From: Citrobacter freundii
Lineage (GTDB): Bacteria > Bacteroidota > Bacteroidia > Chitinophagales > Chitinophagaceae
Direction: 5' to 3'
DNA: 54,150 nucleotides
NCBI GenBank assembly: GCA_003243445.1
Contig: QFQQ01000042.1
Span: 1-54,150, forward strand
A program made the position numbers and the translations under genes. The notes below the pieces were generated by a model. The model did no database searches. It was not told the origin of the DNA and worked only from the letters and a program-made list of their open reading frames with translations. Of this stretch, positions 28,747 to 36,340 are shown one piece after another; position 1 is the first letter of the stretch; each line of letters starts with the position of its first letter.

Positions 28747-29709
28747 TCAGGAGTTGTTTTTTGTTACAACTGTATTTTTCCAGCCACCGCTTCTTTTGGC
28801 CGCCGACACTTCATATACACCTCTCCGGATCTGCAGAATCGGATCGTCTGTTGGTTCAATGCCATCCGTAAGCATGGTCGGATCATGATTCATGATGCGA
28901 TCTTGCAATTGTTCCTCACTTATTGTATCAGTGATCTGCAGTCTCCCGATGCTGACTCTTTTTCGTTCGGGCGGCCATAAAGCGGTAGCATCATTCAGCG
29001 GATCCCCGGGCTCGGCGAGCTCCAGCACAAAATCAAATGCAACAGGTCCGCGTTGCAAGCGTTGTTCTAATTCCGTATACAGAATATCCGCCGGCTGTGA
29101 AGTAAGCGCATCAACCGGCTGGCCTTTTACGCCGGCCACAGGTATCCAATGGCAACGGACATTGGTCACCTGTTCTTCGGCATTTACATAATGAAATGCA
29201 TGGACGGAATTAAATTCAGTATGCGCAAAACTTACCGGAGCAGGGCTTGCGGCACGCATCTGAAAAACTTTCAGGCTGTTCGGATTTGTTGCAAGAAAAG
29301 CCTGCAATCCCTCTTTATTGATGGGTCCTCCTTCTGTGAGTGGAAGACCAGCTTCAAGCAAACCAAGGAACTGTTCCACTGTGTTAGCAATAAATAACTG
29401 CTGACTAAGCATCACACTATTGCTTACCCCGCCAGTTGGCAGATAAAAGCGAACCGCCATTCCGACTGTGGCACTGAAGTGCGCGTAAGGATCTCCGCCG
29501 CCCTTAGAAAAACGGATCGTCACCGGGATCTCATCGCCATTCAGAAAAACGGCACGACTGAATTCCTTTGCATTTTCTGTTGCTTTAAAAACACCCTGGT
29601 AAAATCTTCCGTCTGCATGCAGGGAACGGAAACCGGGAAAGTTCCCGAGTATACGTCCGATCTTTTCAACGATCTCAATCGTATGTTTATACTGGCTTTG
29701 CTGAGACAT
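28747..29709 (-). CDS. SrpA-like short catalase-family haem protein
   Basis: A 320-residue member of the catalase fold, much shorter than true catalases (about 480 or more). The catalytic His is His31 in 'RSLHADGRFYQG' and the likely proximal haem ligand is Tyr299 in 'QIRRGVYEVSAAKR' (R..xY pattern). The core strand 'MAVRFYLP' is present, but the distal Asn expected in the following strand is replaced in 'NSVMLSQQLFI', as in several SrpA-type members. Such proteins often have weak catalase and better peroxidase or peroxygenase activity. There is no signal peptide. It follows the HU gene by 12 bp and heads the peroxidase genes. Confidence 0.88.
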   Translation of the reverse strand: MSQQSQYKHTIEIVEKIGRILGNFPGFRSLHADGRFYQGVFKATENAKEFSRAVFLNGDEIPVTIRFSKGGGDPYAHFSATVGMAVRFYLPTGGVSNSVMLSQQLFIANTVEQFLGLLEAGLPLTEGGPINKEGLQAFLATNPNSLKVFQMRAASPAPVSFAHTEFNSVHAFHYVNAEEQVTNVRCHWIPVAGVKGQPVDALTSQPADILYTELEQRLQRGPVAFDFVLELAEPGDPLNDATALWPPERKRVSIGRLQITDTISEEQLQDRIMNHDPTMLTDGIEPTDDPILQIRRGVYEVSAAKRSGGWKNTVVTKNNS

Positions 29710-29721
29710 ATCGATAATTAT

Positions 29722-30015
29722 TTAGAAATTACTGGTAAGTTCTTCATTCAATAACTGCATCAACCGGTGACCTGTTTTTAATTTGGCAGTATTCCGTGAA
29801 GCGATCTGAATAACTTTTCCGCTTCGCGGATCTATCCCTTTTTTGGCGGCTCTTTCATATACAGAGAATACACCTAATCCACCGATCTCGATCTTTCTTT
29901 GCTGAGTTAACGAAGTGCTGATCGCATTCACAATGCTATCGATCACCACTGAAGCCTGTCTTTTACTGATGCAACAGTCTGCCGCCAGTTGATCGATCAT
30001 TTTACCTTTATTCAT
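29722..30015 (-). CDS. HU-family DNA-binding protein
   Basis: A 97-residue histone-like protein of the usual HU length. It has the N-terminal helical dimerisation part ('MIDQLAADCCISKRQASVVI'), the conserved 'KIEIGGLGVFSVYERAAKKG' leading into the DNA-binding arm, and the arm sequence 'DPRSGKVIQIASRNTAKLK', close to the HU consensus 'NPxTGexIxIxAxxxPxFK' but lacking the Pro that kinks DNA at the tip. It is the first gene of a long leftward series including catalase and DyP genes, so a nucleoid protein appears to be co-expressed with peroxide defence, which would fit a DNA-protection role. Cys residues at 14-15 are unusual for HU. Confidence 0.9.
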   Translation of the reverse strand: MNKGKMIDQLAADCCISKRQASVVIDSIVNAISTSLTQQRKIEIGGLGVFSVYERAAKKGIDPRSGKVIQIASRNTAKLKTGHRLMQLLNEELTSNF

Positions 30016-30047
30016 ATTGATAAAAGATGTATCAGTGATGTATGTGA

Positions 30048-30079
30048 TAAAGGTAATCCTGCAATGCCGCTGTGATCAA
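30048..30079 (-). promoter_or_regulatory. Possible promoter before the HU-catalase operon
   Basis: Read on the minus strand, TTG (30077-30079), 21 nt, then TACCTTTA (30048-30055) resembles the TTTG/TAnnTTTG pattern; the -7 box matches well but the -33 box is partial and the spacer slightly long. It lies about 33 nt before the HU start in the 108-bp gap that separates the efflux operon from this gene series. Confidence 0.35.
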
Positions 30080-30123
30080 TCGCTAATTACTGCCAGTTGA
30101 TATACATTTCAGTCTTTATCAGA

Positions 30124-31650
30124 TCAGGCTTGTGATGGCTGCGCCTGGATCATCTTTTCACGCCTGATCATTTGCGCGATGAAGAAAATAACGATCATGA
30201 TCACGATAAATACGCCGGCGATAATAATATATCCGGTAAGTTCTTTGGCCGCCGCAAGTGTGGCCTGTTGCTGCATTCGTACATATAGTTCTGTTGTAAA
30301 CGGGATCGATCTGCCTGTATCATTCCGGTCAGTCCATCCACCTACATATTCAAAATGACGGAGCCGTTGTGCGTACAGATAATAATTATAGATTCCGGAG
30401 AAAATAGCAGTCCCGACAAAAGACCGTACAATGATCACAAGCCCCGCTCCGGCCATTACCTGCGTAAGCGGCATACCTGCCGTTGCATAAAGACCAACAG
30501 CGATGTAGATGATCACCATCGCCATCCCTTTTATGATAGATGGTATCCAGAAATCATCTATCGTAAAATCCAAACCGAAACTTTGGTACATGATAAAATG
30601 ATACAAGGTAAAGAGGGCAAAGCCGGTAGCCATTAACAAATGCCTGCTCATCTGTTTAAGATACCAGACATAACAGATCACTGCCCCGGCGAGTACACCC
30701 GGTATCATATACAGGTTCAGTTCAACATTCCGGTGATTTTCATATTTAAGTACACCAACGGCAAAGGCGGATTGAAACGTTGCCGGAGCGAAAATGCCCA
30801 TCAGGAAAAAGTAAAAAAGACCTGTTTGCAATAAAGGCCGGCTGAACATTTTCAGATTGACCATAGGCCGTTTTACTGTAGACTCCCGCCAGATAAACAG
30901 CACACTGAACACGACCAGCATTAGTGCGGCGGCTTTTATCTGCGCTGAATTAAACCAATCCTCCACTTTTCCATAAGCACAGATATAATTCAGCAGTAGT
31001 AATGACGCGGCGAGTAATATCAGGCCTGTGAGATCAAACTGATAAAGCGGAACTTTTCTTTTCAGCGGATGTCTCTCCATCAGTAATACGCAAAGTACAA
31101 GACAGCAGAGTATCAGCAGCAGAATAAAAATGTAAGTAAACCTCCAGCTGTACAAAAAGGAGATCTTTGCCGTGATCCACGTAGTAAAATAAATGCCTCC
31201 CAATGCTGTTGAATAAATGAACGGATATACTTTTGTTGTGTCGGGCTTACGCGCCCATATCACCATCCAGATGATGAATACCTCGATCAGGGCAGTCATT
31301 TTTGAAACGCCCAGCCAGAATACCGCGGCGATCATGATCCAGGGATCGTTTACGAAGCCGCATACCGCATTCATAAGAAGAACGTTCACAAAACCAAATA
31401 TGATCAGTGTTTTGCTGGTAAAACGGAGTTTCAATCGCAGACCGATGATCAACCCTATCCCCATTCCGATATACAACGCATTTGTTGCCATGGTAAATGG
31501 TTCCGCATACACGGCCAGACTGCTATACATATCCGTGATATTGCCGAGGTAAACACCGTTGCAGACCAGCAATGCAAAAAGCAAAATGAATAACACCAGG
31601 AGTTTCACCGGCGCGGGCACCCACTTATAGAACAGATCATTTACTTCCAT
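30124..31650 (-). CDS. 14-helix MFS efflux transporter (EmrB/DHA2-like)
   Basis: A 508-residue inner-membrane protein with about 14 hydrophobic helices, typical of drug:H+ antiporters of the DHA2 branch. It starts 20 bp after the membrane-fusion protein gene and belongs to a tripartite set (TolC-HlyD-MFS, transcribed in that order). The classical motif A between helices 2 and 3 is poorly kept, as is common in Bacteroidota members. It should export hydrophobic or amphipathic compounds across both membranes with its partners. The substrate is unknown. The AraC regulators encoded divergently are likely controllers. Confidence 0.9.
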   Translation of the reverse strand: MEVNDLFYKWVPAPVKLLVLFILLFALLVCNGVYLGNITDMYSSLAVYAEPFTMATNALYIGMGIGLIIGLRLKLRFTSKTLIIFGFVNVLLMNAVCGFVNDPWIMIAAVFWLGVSKMTALIEVFIIWMVIWARKPDTTKVYPFIYSTALGGIYFTTWITAKISFLYSWRFTYIFILLLILCCLVLCVLLMERHPLKRKVPLYQFDLTGLILLAASLLLLNYICAYGKVEDWFNSAQIKAAALMLVVFSVLFIWRESTVKRPMVNLKMFSRPLLQTGLFYFFLMGIFAPATFQSAFAVGVLKYENHRNVELNLYMIPGVLAGAVICYVWYLKQMSRHLLMATGFALFTLYHFIMYQSFGLDFTIDDFWIPSIIKGMAMVIIYIAVGLYATAGMPLTQVMAGAGLVIIVRSFVGTAIFSGIYNYYLYAQRLRHFEYVGGWTDRNDTGRSIPFTTELYVRMQQQATLAAAKELTGYIIIAGVFIVIMIVIFFIAQMIRREKMIQAQPSQA

Positions 31651-31670
31651 ATATTGCTAAAAAGGATTGA

Positions 31671-32723
31671 TCATTTCTTCGCGGTAACGATCACATTCAT
31701 TCCGGCGCGTAATGCCTGCAGGTCATCTGCATTGTTATCAGCACCTGCAAGATCGATGCGGACCGGGATGCGCTGTTGCACTTTGACAAAGTTGCCGGTA
31801 GAGTTATCTACAGGTACAGCGGCGTAGCGTGAACCTGTTGCCTGGGATATTGCCGTAACAGTGCCCGTCAGCTTTCTTCCCGGCAGGCCATCTACTTCCA
31901 CTATCATTTTTTTACCAAGGGAAAGATCGCCGATATCGGTCTCTTTATAATTCGCTACGATCCATTTTGAGTCACTCCTTACCATTGAAACGAGGGTTTG
32001 TCCGGCCTGGACCAGTTGTCCCTCCTGCAGATTCCTCCTGCCCGTTACCCCGTCGTAAGGAGCTGTGATAATGGTATACGAAAGATTCAGTTTCGCCATG
32101 GCAAGCGCCGCATGTGTGCGTTTGATCTCCGCGCTGTTGATATCAAGCCTGGAACGGGCCTCGTAAGTTGAAAGTCCTGCGGTACTGTACTGCCGTTGAA
32201 GCGCCAGCGTTTGAGCAGCCAGCGCATCATGCTCGGCTTTTACCTGGTCGTATTGTTGCTGTGTGGCTGCGCCTTCATGCAGCAAATTTTCATAGCGGGT
32301 AAGATTTCCTTTTGCGTTGATGAGTCTCGCCTCCACCGCAGCTATATTGGCTTCTGATATCTGCTGATTACTCTTTACGGTATTGACGGTAGAAGTCCCC
32401 GTCTGAAAAGCTGCCTGCGCGGATAGCCAGGCAGCTTCCGCCTGTTCCACCTGTATCGCCAGCTCGCGATCGTCGATCACCACCAGTGTATCGCCTTTCT
32501 TTACTTGCTGATGTTCGTTGAACCTTACTTCTTTTATATACCCGGCAACACGTGTATTAACGGGATTGATATACTCTTCCACCTGCGCATCGTTGGTATA
32601 AAGACCTCCTTTGGTTCCAAGGTAGATGCGGAACAGCCAGTAACCCGCTGCAACGATCATGAGGGTTGCAATAATGTTTACGGTCAGGCCGCTAATGTTC
32701 TTTTTTGATTTTTGTTGATTCAT
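31671..32723 (-). CDS. HlyD/EmrA-family membrane fusion protein
   Basis: A 350-residue periplasmic adaptor. One N-terminal membrane helix (about 13-32) is followed by the barrel-sandwich half 'AGYIKEVRFNEHQQVKKGD', a long coiled-coil hairpin (about 80-200), the second lipoyl half 'APYDGVTGRRNLQEGQLVQA', and a beta-barrel domain with 'SKWIVANYKETDI'. These are the standard parts of EmrA-type proteins that join an MFS pump to TolC. The ATG at 32723 is preferred over a TTG nine bases upstream. The TolC-like gene ends 14 bp before it and the transporter follows. Confidence 0.93.
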   Translation of the reverse strand: MNQQKSKKNISGLTVNIIATLMIVAAGYWLFRIYLGTKGGLYTNDAQVEEYINPVNTRVAGYIKEVRFNEHQQVKKGDTLVVIDDRELAIQVEQAEAAWLSAQAAFQTGTSTVNTVKSNQQISEANIAAVEARLINAKGNLTRYENLLHEGAATQQQYDQVKAEHDALAAQTLALQRQYSTAGLSTYEARSRLDINSAEIKRTHAALAMAKLNLSYTIITAPYDGVTGRRNLQEGQLVQAGQTLVSMVRSDSKWIVANYKETDIGDLSLGKKMIVEVDGLPGRKLTGTVTAISQATGSRYAAVPVDNSTGNFVKVQQRIPVRIDLAGADNNADDLQALRAGMNVIVTAKK

Positions 32724-32737
32724 AATGATCAATTCAA

Positions 32738-34078
32738 TTATAGCTTTCCTATTGCTTTCCGGATCTGGTAATAAGTGTACACCGCCTGTATACTTGCATT
32801 TGTTACCCGCAACTCAGCCTCCGTTTTCAGGTTCGCCGCATCGATCATATCGGCCTGCAAAGCCAGTTGATTGAAATATTTCTTTTCCACGATGCGGTAA
32901 TTTTCCAGTGCAGAGGACAGGTCACGCCGGTAAGTATCCAACTGATCCATTGCATCAAGATGCTGAACAAAGGCCGCACGGGTTGATACATCCACCGATT
33001 CGCGCTCTGCATCAAATTGTCTGTGGCTCAACTCAAGGTGCTCCCGGGCTGCACGTATTTTCTTTGGAGACTGATAAATGGAGGAGATGTTATAACGCAA
33101 CAACACGCCTGTTCGCCACACATTATAATAGATATCTACAGAAGGGATCGTATTTAAAAACGGACGCTGAAGATTGGTAGCCGCATAGGCATAAATACCG
33201 GGCAGGCGTTCTGCTTTTGCCATCCGCACGGCAGTTTCCGCGACCTGGTCATCCTGCGCCGCGATCTTCAATTCGTGATTATATCTGTAGGCTGTATCAA
33301 GCAGATCAACCAACCGCAGTTGTTCATTTGCTGTATTTAATATTGCACTATCCGGCACAAAGCGCGTGCTGTCCGGCAAACCCAGGACTACATTCAACTG
33401 GCTGAATAAGATGGACAGATTATTCTGCGTTCTTCTTCCCGCCAGCTCATAATCAGAAATGGTGAGTTGCGTCCGCAGAAGATCGTTTTCTGTAACCATT
33501 CCCTGTTTCCGCATTACTTCAATATTGCGCAATCGTTCTTTAGCCAGGTTGGTATTATTGGTATAGATCTGCGCCTGGTTGATCAGCCGGTAAATATCAA
33601 GATACTTTGCCAGCACCAGGAAACGGATATCGGCAAGGCGCTTATCTACATTCAGCTGTGCGATCAGCTCCTCCAGCTTTGCCTTTTCAATAGCTGTATT
33701 CAACAGATTTCCCTGGAAGATCAATTGCGTTGCAGATAAGGTCAGTTGCGTAAAATGGTGCGGCGTCTGCCCCTTCTGATGTTCAGAAAAGGATGGATTC
33801 CAGATATCGGCATTACTGATATAGCCATAGTCGAAGCTTGAGGAAATGCCAGGCAACCGGTCCAGTTGAACGATCGCCGTACGTTGCCGGGCCAGCACTG
33901 TAGCCTGTTCCACCACTTTTAACTGCGAACTGTTTTGTTCGGCTAAACGAAAAACCATATCAAGCGTCAATACACTGTCCTTGCGGGATTGAGCACTGGC
34001 CGGTGAGCCAGGCAACAGGAATGTTGCTGAAAACAACATGCTGTACAGAAGAAAACGTTGTCGTCGTAAGGTTTGCAT
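32738..34078 (-). CDS. TolC-family outer-membrane efflux protein
   Basis: A 446-residue TolC-like channel with a signal peptide (MQTLRRQRFLLYSML... ending ASAQ) and two repeats of long amphipathic helices alternating with strands, including 'LSATQLIFQGN' and 'LLRYNISSIYQSPKK', both typical of the OEP family in Bacteroidota. It forms the outer-membrane exit duct of the pump encoded by the next two genes. ATG 34078 is chosen because it opens the signal peptide directly; the TTG at 34114 would add 12 residues. It is the first gene of the efflux operon. Confidence 0.92.
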   Translation of the reverse strand: MQTLRRQRFLLYSMLFSATFLLPGSPASAQSRKDSVLTLDMVFRLAEQNSSQLKVVEQATVLARQRTAIVQLDRLPGISSSFDYGYISNADIWNPSFSEHQKGQTPHHFTQLTLSATQLIFQGNLLNTAIEKAKLEELIAQLNVDKRLADIRFLVLAKYLDIYRLINQAQIYTNNTNLAKERLRNIEVMRKQGMVTENDLLRTQLTISDYELAGRRTQNNLSILFSQLNVVLGLPDSTRFVPDSAILNTANEQLRLVDLLDTAYRYNHELKIAAQDDQVAETAVRMAKAERLPGIYAYAATNLQRPFLNTIPSVDIYYNVWRTGVLLRYNISSIYQSPKKIRAAREHLELSHRQFDAERESVDVSTRAAFVQHLDAMDQLDTYRRDLSSALENYRIVEKKYFNQLALQADMIDAANLKTEAELRVTNASIQAVYTYYQIRKAIGKL

Positions 34079-34474
34079 CCGGGCAAAGTTGTTCTCCTTT
34101 ATTACCGCAAACAATGACTAAACCATTCATGCTTTTATCAATTTAAGCAAACCGGTTTGACAAGATTTTTATCATGCTTGCTGACGATACTAACAACATT
34201 GTTTAAGCTCTTTCATAGATTGACTTTTCTTATTCGTCAATGCAAGACAAGGTGCTTTCCGCAGACTTCCTTACTGCTCATACCCCCTCCCGGTTCAATT
34301 TTTACCGGTAAGGATGGAAGGACGGTAAGAACGACGCGGCTTAAGACAGCATTGAAATCTTTTAGATCACACATTGCCTAAATACAGGTAATCCCGCCGG
34401 CAATTGCCGGTATATCGGCAAAAATAATTGCACGAAATTCACGTAAATCAATACATATCAGACGCTTAAGACAC
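34079..34474. other. Divergent control region between efflux and AraC genes
   Basis: A gap of about 460 bp (to 34537) separates the leftward efflux operon from the rightward AraC genes. It holds a degenerate copy of the dispersed palindromic repeat (34291-34354), an AAAGGAG-like sequence close to the TolC start, and the AraC promoter at its right end. Open frames in it (for example 34157-34381) overlap the repeat and look fortuitous. Confidence 0.5.
34291..34354. repeat. Degenerate copy of dispersed palindromic repeat
   Basis: The segment 34291-34312 (CGGTTCAATTTTTACCGGTA...) matches 50929-50951 except for small changes, and ACGACGCGGCTTAA at 34331-34344 is identical to 50976-50989. The end reads CTTAAGACAGCATTG where the better copy has CTTAACTAAACGACATTG. 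An inner ACCGGTA half is present but the partner arm is worn. Confidence 0.6.
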
Positions 34475-34488
34475 TGGCACGAGACTTG
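34475..34488 (+). promoter_or_regulatory. Near-consensus sigma54 (-24/-12) site
   Basis: TGGCACGAGACTTG fits TGGCACG-N4-TTGC with GG and the following G at the correct spacing, but the final C is A. It overlaps the -33 box of a good primary-sigma promoter. Two sigma54 activators are encoded in this window (18672 and 36341). The site is plausible but could be chance. Confidence 0.3.
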
Positions 34489-34515
34489 AAAAACTCATCC
34501 CGCTAATCATCTTTG
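34486..34515 (+). promoter_or_regulatory. Bacteroidota promoter of the first AraC gene
   Basis: TTG (34486-34488, in ACTTG), exactly 19 nt, then CATCTTTG (34508-34515), one base off TAnnTTTG. Transcription would begin near 34522, 16 nt before ATG 34538. The same -7 form (CATCTTT) occurs in the promoter at 1651. Confidence 0.6.
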
Positions 34516-34537
34516 TCATTGCCTTAAATCAACGCTT

Positions 34538-35413
34538 ATGAAATTGCATCCCGTTCCGGTTTATCATGTTGTTGACACAAGTCCGTCAAAGCCCAAACAT
34601 TTTCATGCATGCACACTTAAAGAGTGGATCAATCAAAATGCAGGCAGCAGTATTACCAATGAAGCAAACGTGGACATTGTATGGATCACAGCGGGATCAG
34701 GGATGATTGACTTTGATGGAAATCTCTTTGAAGTGACGGCAGGATCTGTATCTGTTATTACAGCCGGGCAAAAACGCCACCTGAGTTTCTCCGGTGATGT
34801 GGATGGCTTTTATCTTTCCTTTTCACCATTATTCCTGAGGATCGCACAGACAGGCGAATCGGATGCCATCTGGCGTAATCAACTGGAGAATGGTTTGCAA
34901 GCGCCCGTCTCCTGTATACATATCGGCGCACAAAATGAAATGACGGAGATCATCCAACGGATCTTCACTGAGTATAGCAATTACTTCATCATGCGGCTGG
35001 AAATATTACAGGGACTGCTCAATGTATTGATGATCTATCTTACCAGGCGCAGAGGCGCACCGCTTGCATCTGAAACAGGAAAAGATCAGCTGACGGTAAC
35101 CTTGTTTCTCCGTCTTGTTGCCCGGGATTTCAAATCAAAAAAAATGGTCGCTGATTATGCCGGTATCATGCACCTCTCACCAAATTATTTGAATAAACTG
35201 GTTAAGAAGATTACAGGGTTTCCCGCCAGTTATCATATCCAACAGCAGATCCTTGCTGAAGCGAAAAAACAGGCGCTTAACAGGGACCACAGCATGAAGC
35301 AAATAGCGTATTCGCTGGGATTTGAAAACGTTTTTCACTTCAGCCGGTTTTTCAAGGTGAACACAGGGATCAATTTCTCACAATTTAAAAAAGAACACCT
35401 GTTATTACAGTGA
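34538..35413 (+). CDS. AraC-family transcriptional regulator
   Basis: A 291-residue regulator. The N-terminal half (about 1-150) is a cupin-like ligand-binding domain ('VWITAGSGMIDFDGNLFEV'). The C-terminal 100 residues carry two helix-turn-helix units; the second is the signature 'QIAYSLGFENVFHFSRFFK', and the first contains 'MVADYAGIMHLSPNYLNKLV'. It is transcribed divergently from the TolC-HlyD-MFS operon and is followed 53 bp later by a second AraC gene. The most likely job is to control the pump in response to an effector, which cannot be named from sequence. Confidence 0.92.
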   Translation: MKLHPVPVYHVVDTSPSKPKHFHACTLKEWINQNAGSSITNEANVDIVWITAGSGMIDFDGNLFEVTAGSVSVITAGQKRHLSFSGDVDGFYLSFSPLFLRIAQTGESDAIWRNQLENGLQAPVSCIHIGAQNEMTEIIQRIFTEYSNYFIMRLEILQGLLNVLMIYLTRRRGAPLASETGKDQLTVTLFLRLVARDFKSKKMVADYAGIMHLSPNYLNKLVKKITGFPASYHIQQQILAEAKKQALNRDHSMKQIAYSLGFENVFHFSRFFKVNTGINFSQFKKEHLLLQ

Positions 35414-35466
35414 GACGACATTAATTATGTCTGTTTGTTTTCATCAAATCTTCCGGCAACTTTTTT

Positions 35467-36333
35467 ATGAACCTTTTACTTGCAGCAAAGAACTTACCGA
35501 TCAACACAAGATACCGCCTGCTGCATCTTGCTGCCCTTACGGAACGGACGACGCTTACAAGACACATTGCACTCGACCGGCCATACATTCTATTGCTGAC
35601 CAAAGGCCGTGGCAGAATATTGTCCGGCGATCAATTATACCGTTTGCGGGAAAACACGTTAATGTTCATGCCGGCCGAAGTTTCGCAATCGCTTTTACTC
35701 GAACCTGGCTGCAGAGGATATCTGCTGCTTGCAGACATAAGCGGATTATGGCAGGAGCGAAAAGGATACAATACCATTGCCAGGAATATTCTGGGCGAGA
35801 ACACAGAGGGAAAATTATTCCAGATCAGGGAAGAACGGTTATCATCGTTTACCGTTTTACTGGATACGATCGGGGAAGAGATACGGTCAATGCGCCCTTA
35901 CTTCAGCACGTTTATAGAATTACAAATAACACAATTGCTGATCCACGCAGAAAGACAATGTATCAGCCGTGATCTTCGTCATTGTCCGGGTGATTCAACT
36001 GATCTTTGCGAAAGACTGGGGCAGTTGATCCAGGAAAATTTCGTGCAATATAAAACCGTCAGGTTTTATGCGAAGCAGCTTCATCTCCATCCAAATCACT
36101 TGAACAAACTCATCAAAGCATACAGCGGCATTACGGTAAAAGACTGGATCAAAAATATTGTATTGATCGAGTGCAAAGCACTACTGATCCATACAACACT
36201 TTCAGTAAAAGAAATTGCCGTGCGGTTGGGATTCCGGTCCACGCATCATCTTTCCAAATACTTCAAGCGGGAGACCGCGATGAACCCGGTAACATTCCGA
36301 AAAAAATACTCTTCGATCGAACAGGTGGGATGA
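35467..36333 (+). CDS. Second AraC-family transcriptional regulator
   Basis: A 288-residue regulator with the same plan as its neighbour: a cupin-like N-terminus ('YILLLTKGRGRILSGDQLYR') and a C-terminal AraC double helix-turn-helix ('EIAVRLGFRSTHHLSKYFKR'). Similarity to the first is moderate and concentrated in the DNA-binding half, so it is a paralogue rather than a fresh duplicate. The 53-bp gap suggests co-transcription. Two AraC regulators in tandem next to one efflux operon might sense different ligands or act on each other. A longer frame inside it in another phase (35427-35972) is a shadow. Confidence 0.9.
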   Translation: MNLLLAAKNLPINTRYRLLHLAALTERTTLTRHIALDRPYILLLTKGRGRILSGDQLYRLRENTLMFMPAEVSQSLLLEPGCRGYLLLADISGLWQERKGYNTIARNILGENTEGKLFQIREERLSSFTVLLDTIGEEIRSMRPYFSTFIELQITQLLIHAERQCISRDLRHCPGDSTDLCERLGQLIQENFVQYKTVRFYAKQLHLHPNHLNKLIKAYSGITVKDWIKNIVLIECKALLIHTTLSVKEIAVRLGFRSTHHLSKYFKRETAMNPVTFRKKYSSIEQVG

Positions 36334-36340
36334 ACGAAGT

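Noticed and set aside
34157..34381. A 74-codon frame between the TolC and AraC genes.
   Set aside because: It overlaps the dispersed palindromic repeat and its sequence has no domain or credible signal peptide.
35427..35972. A 181-codon open frame on the plus strand.
   Set aside because: It lies almost wholly inside the second AraC gene in another phase; the AraC frame has clear domain signatures and this one has none.
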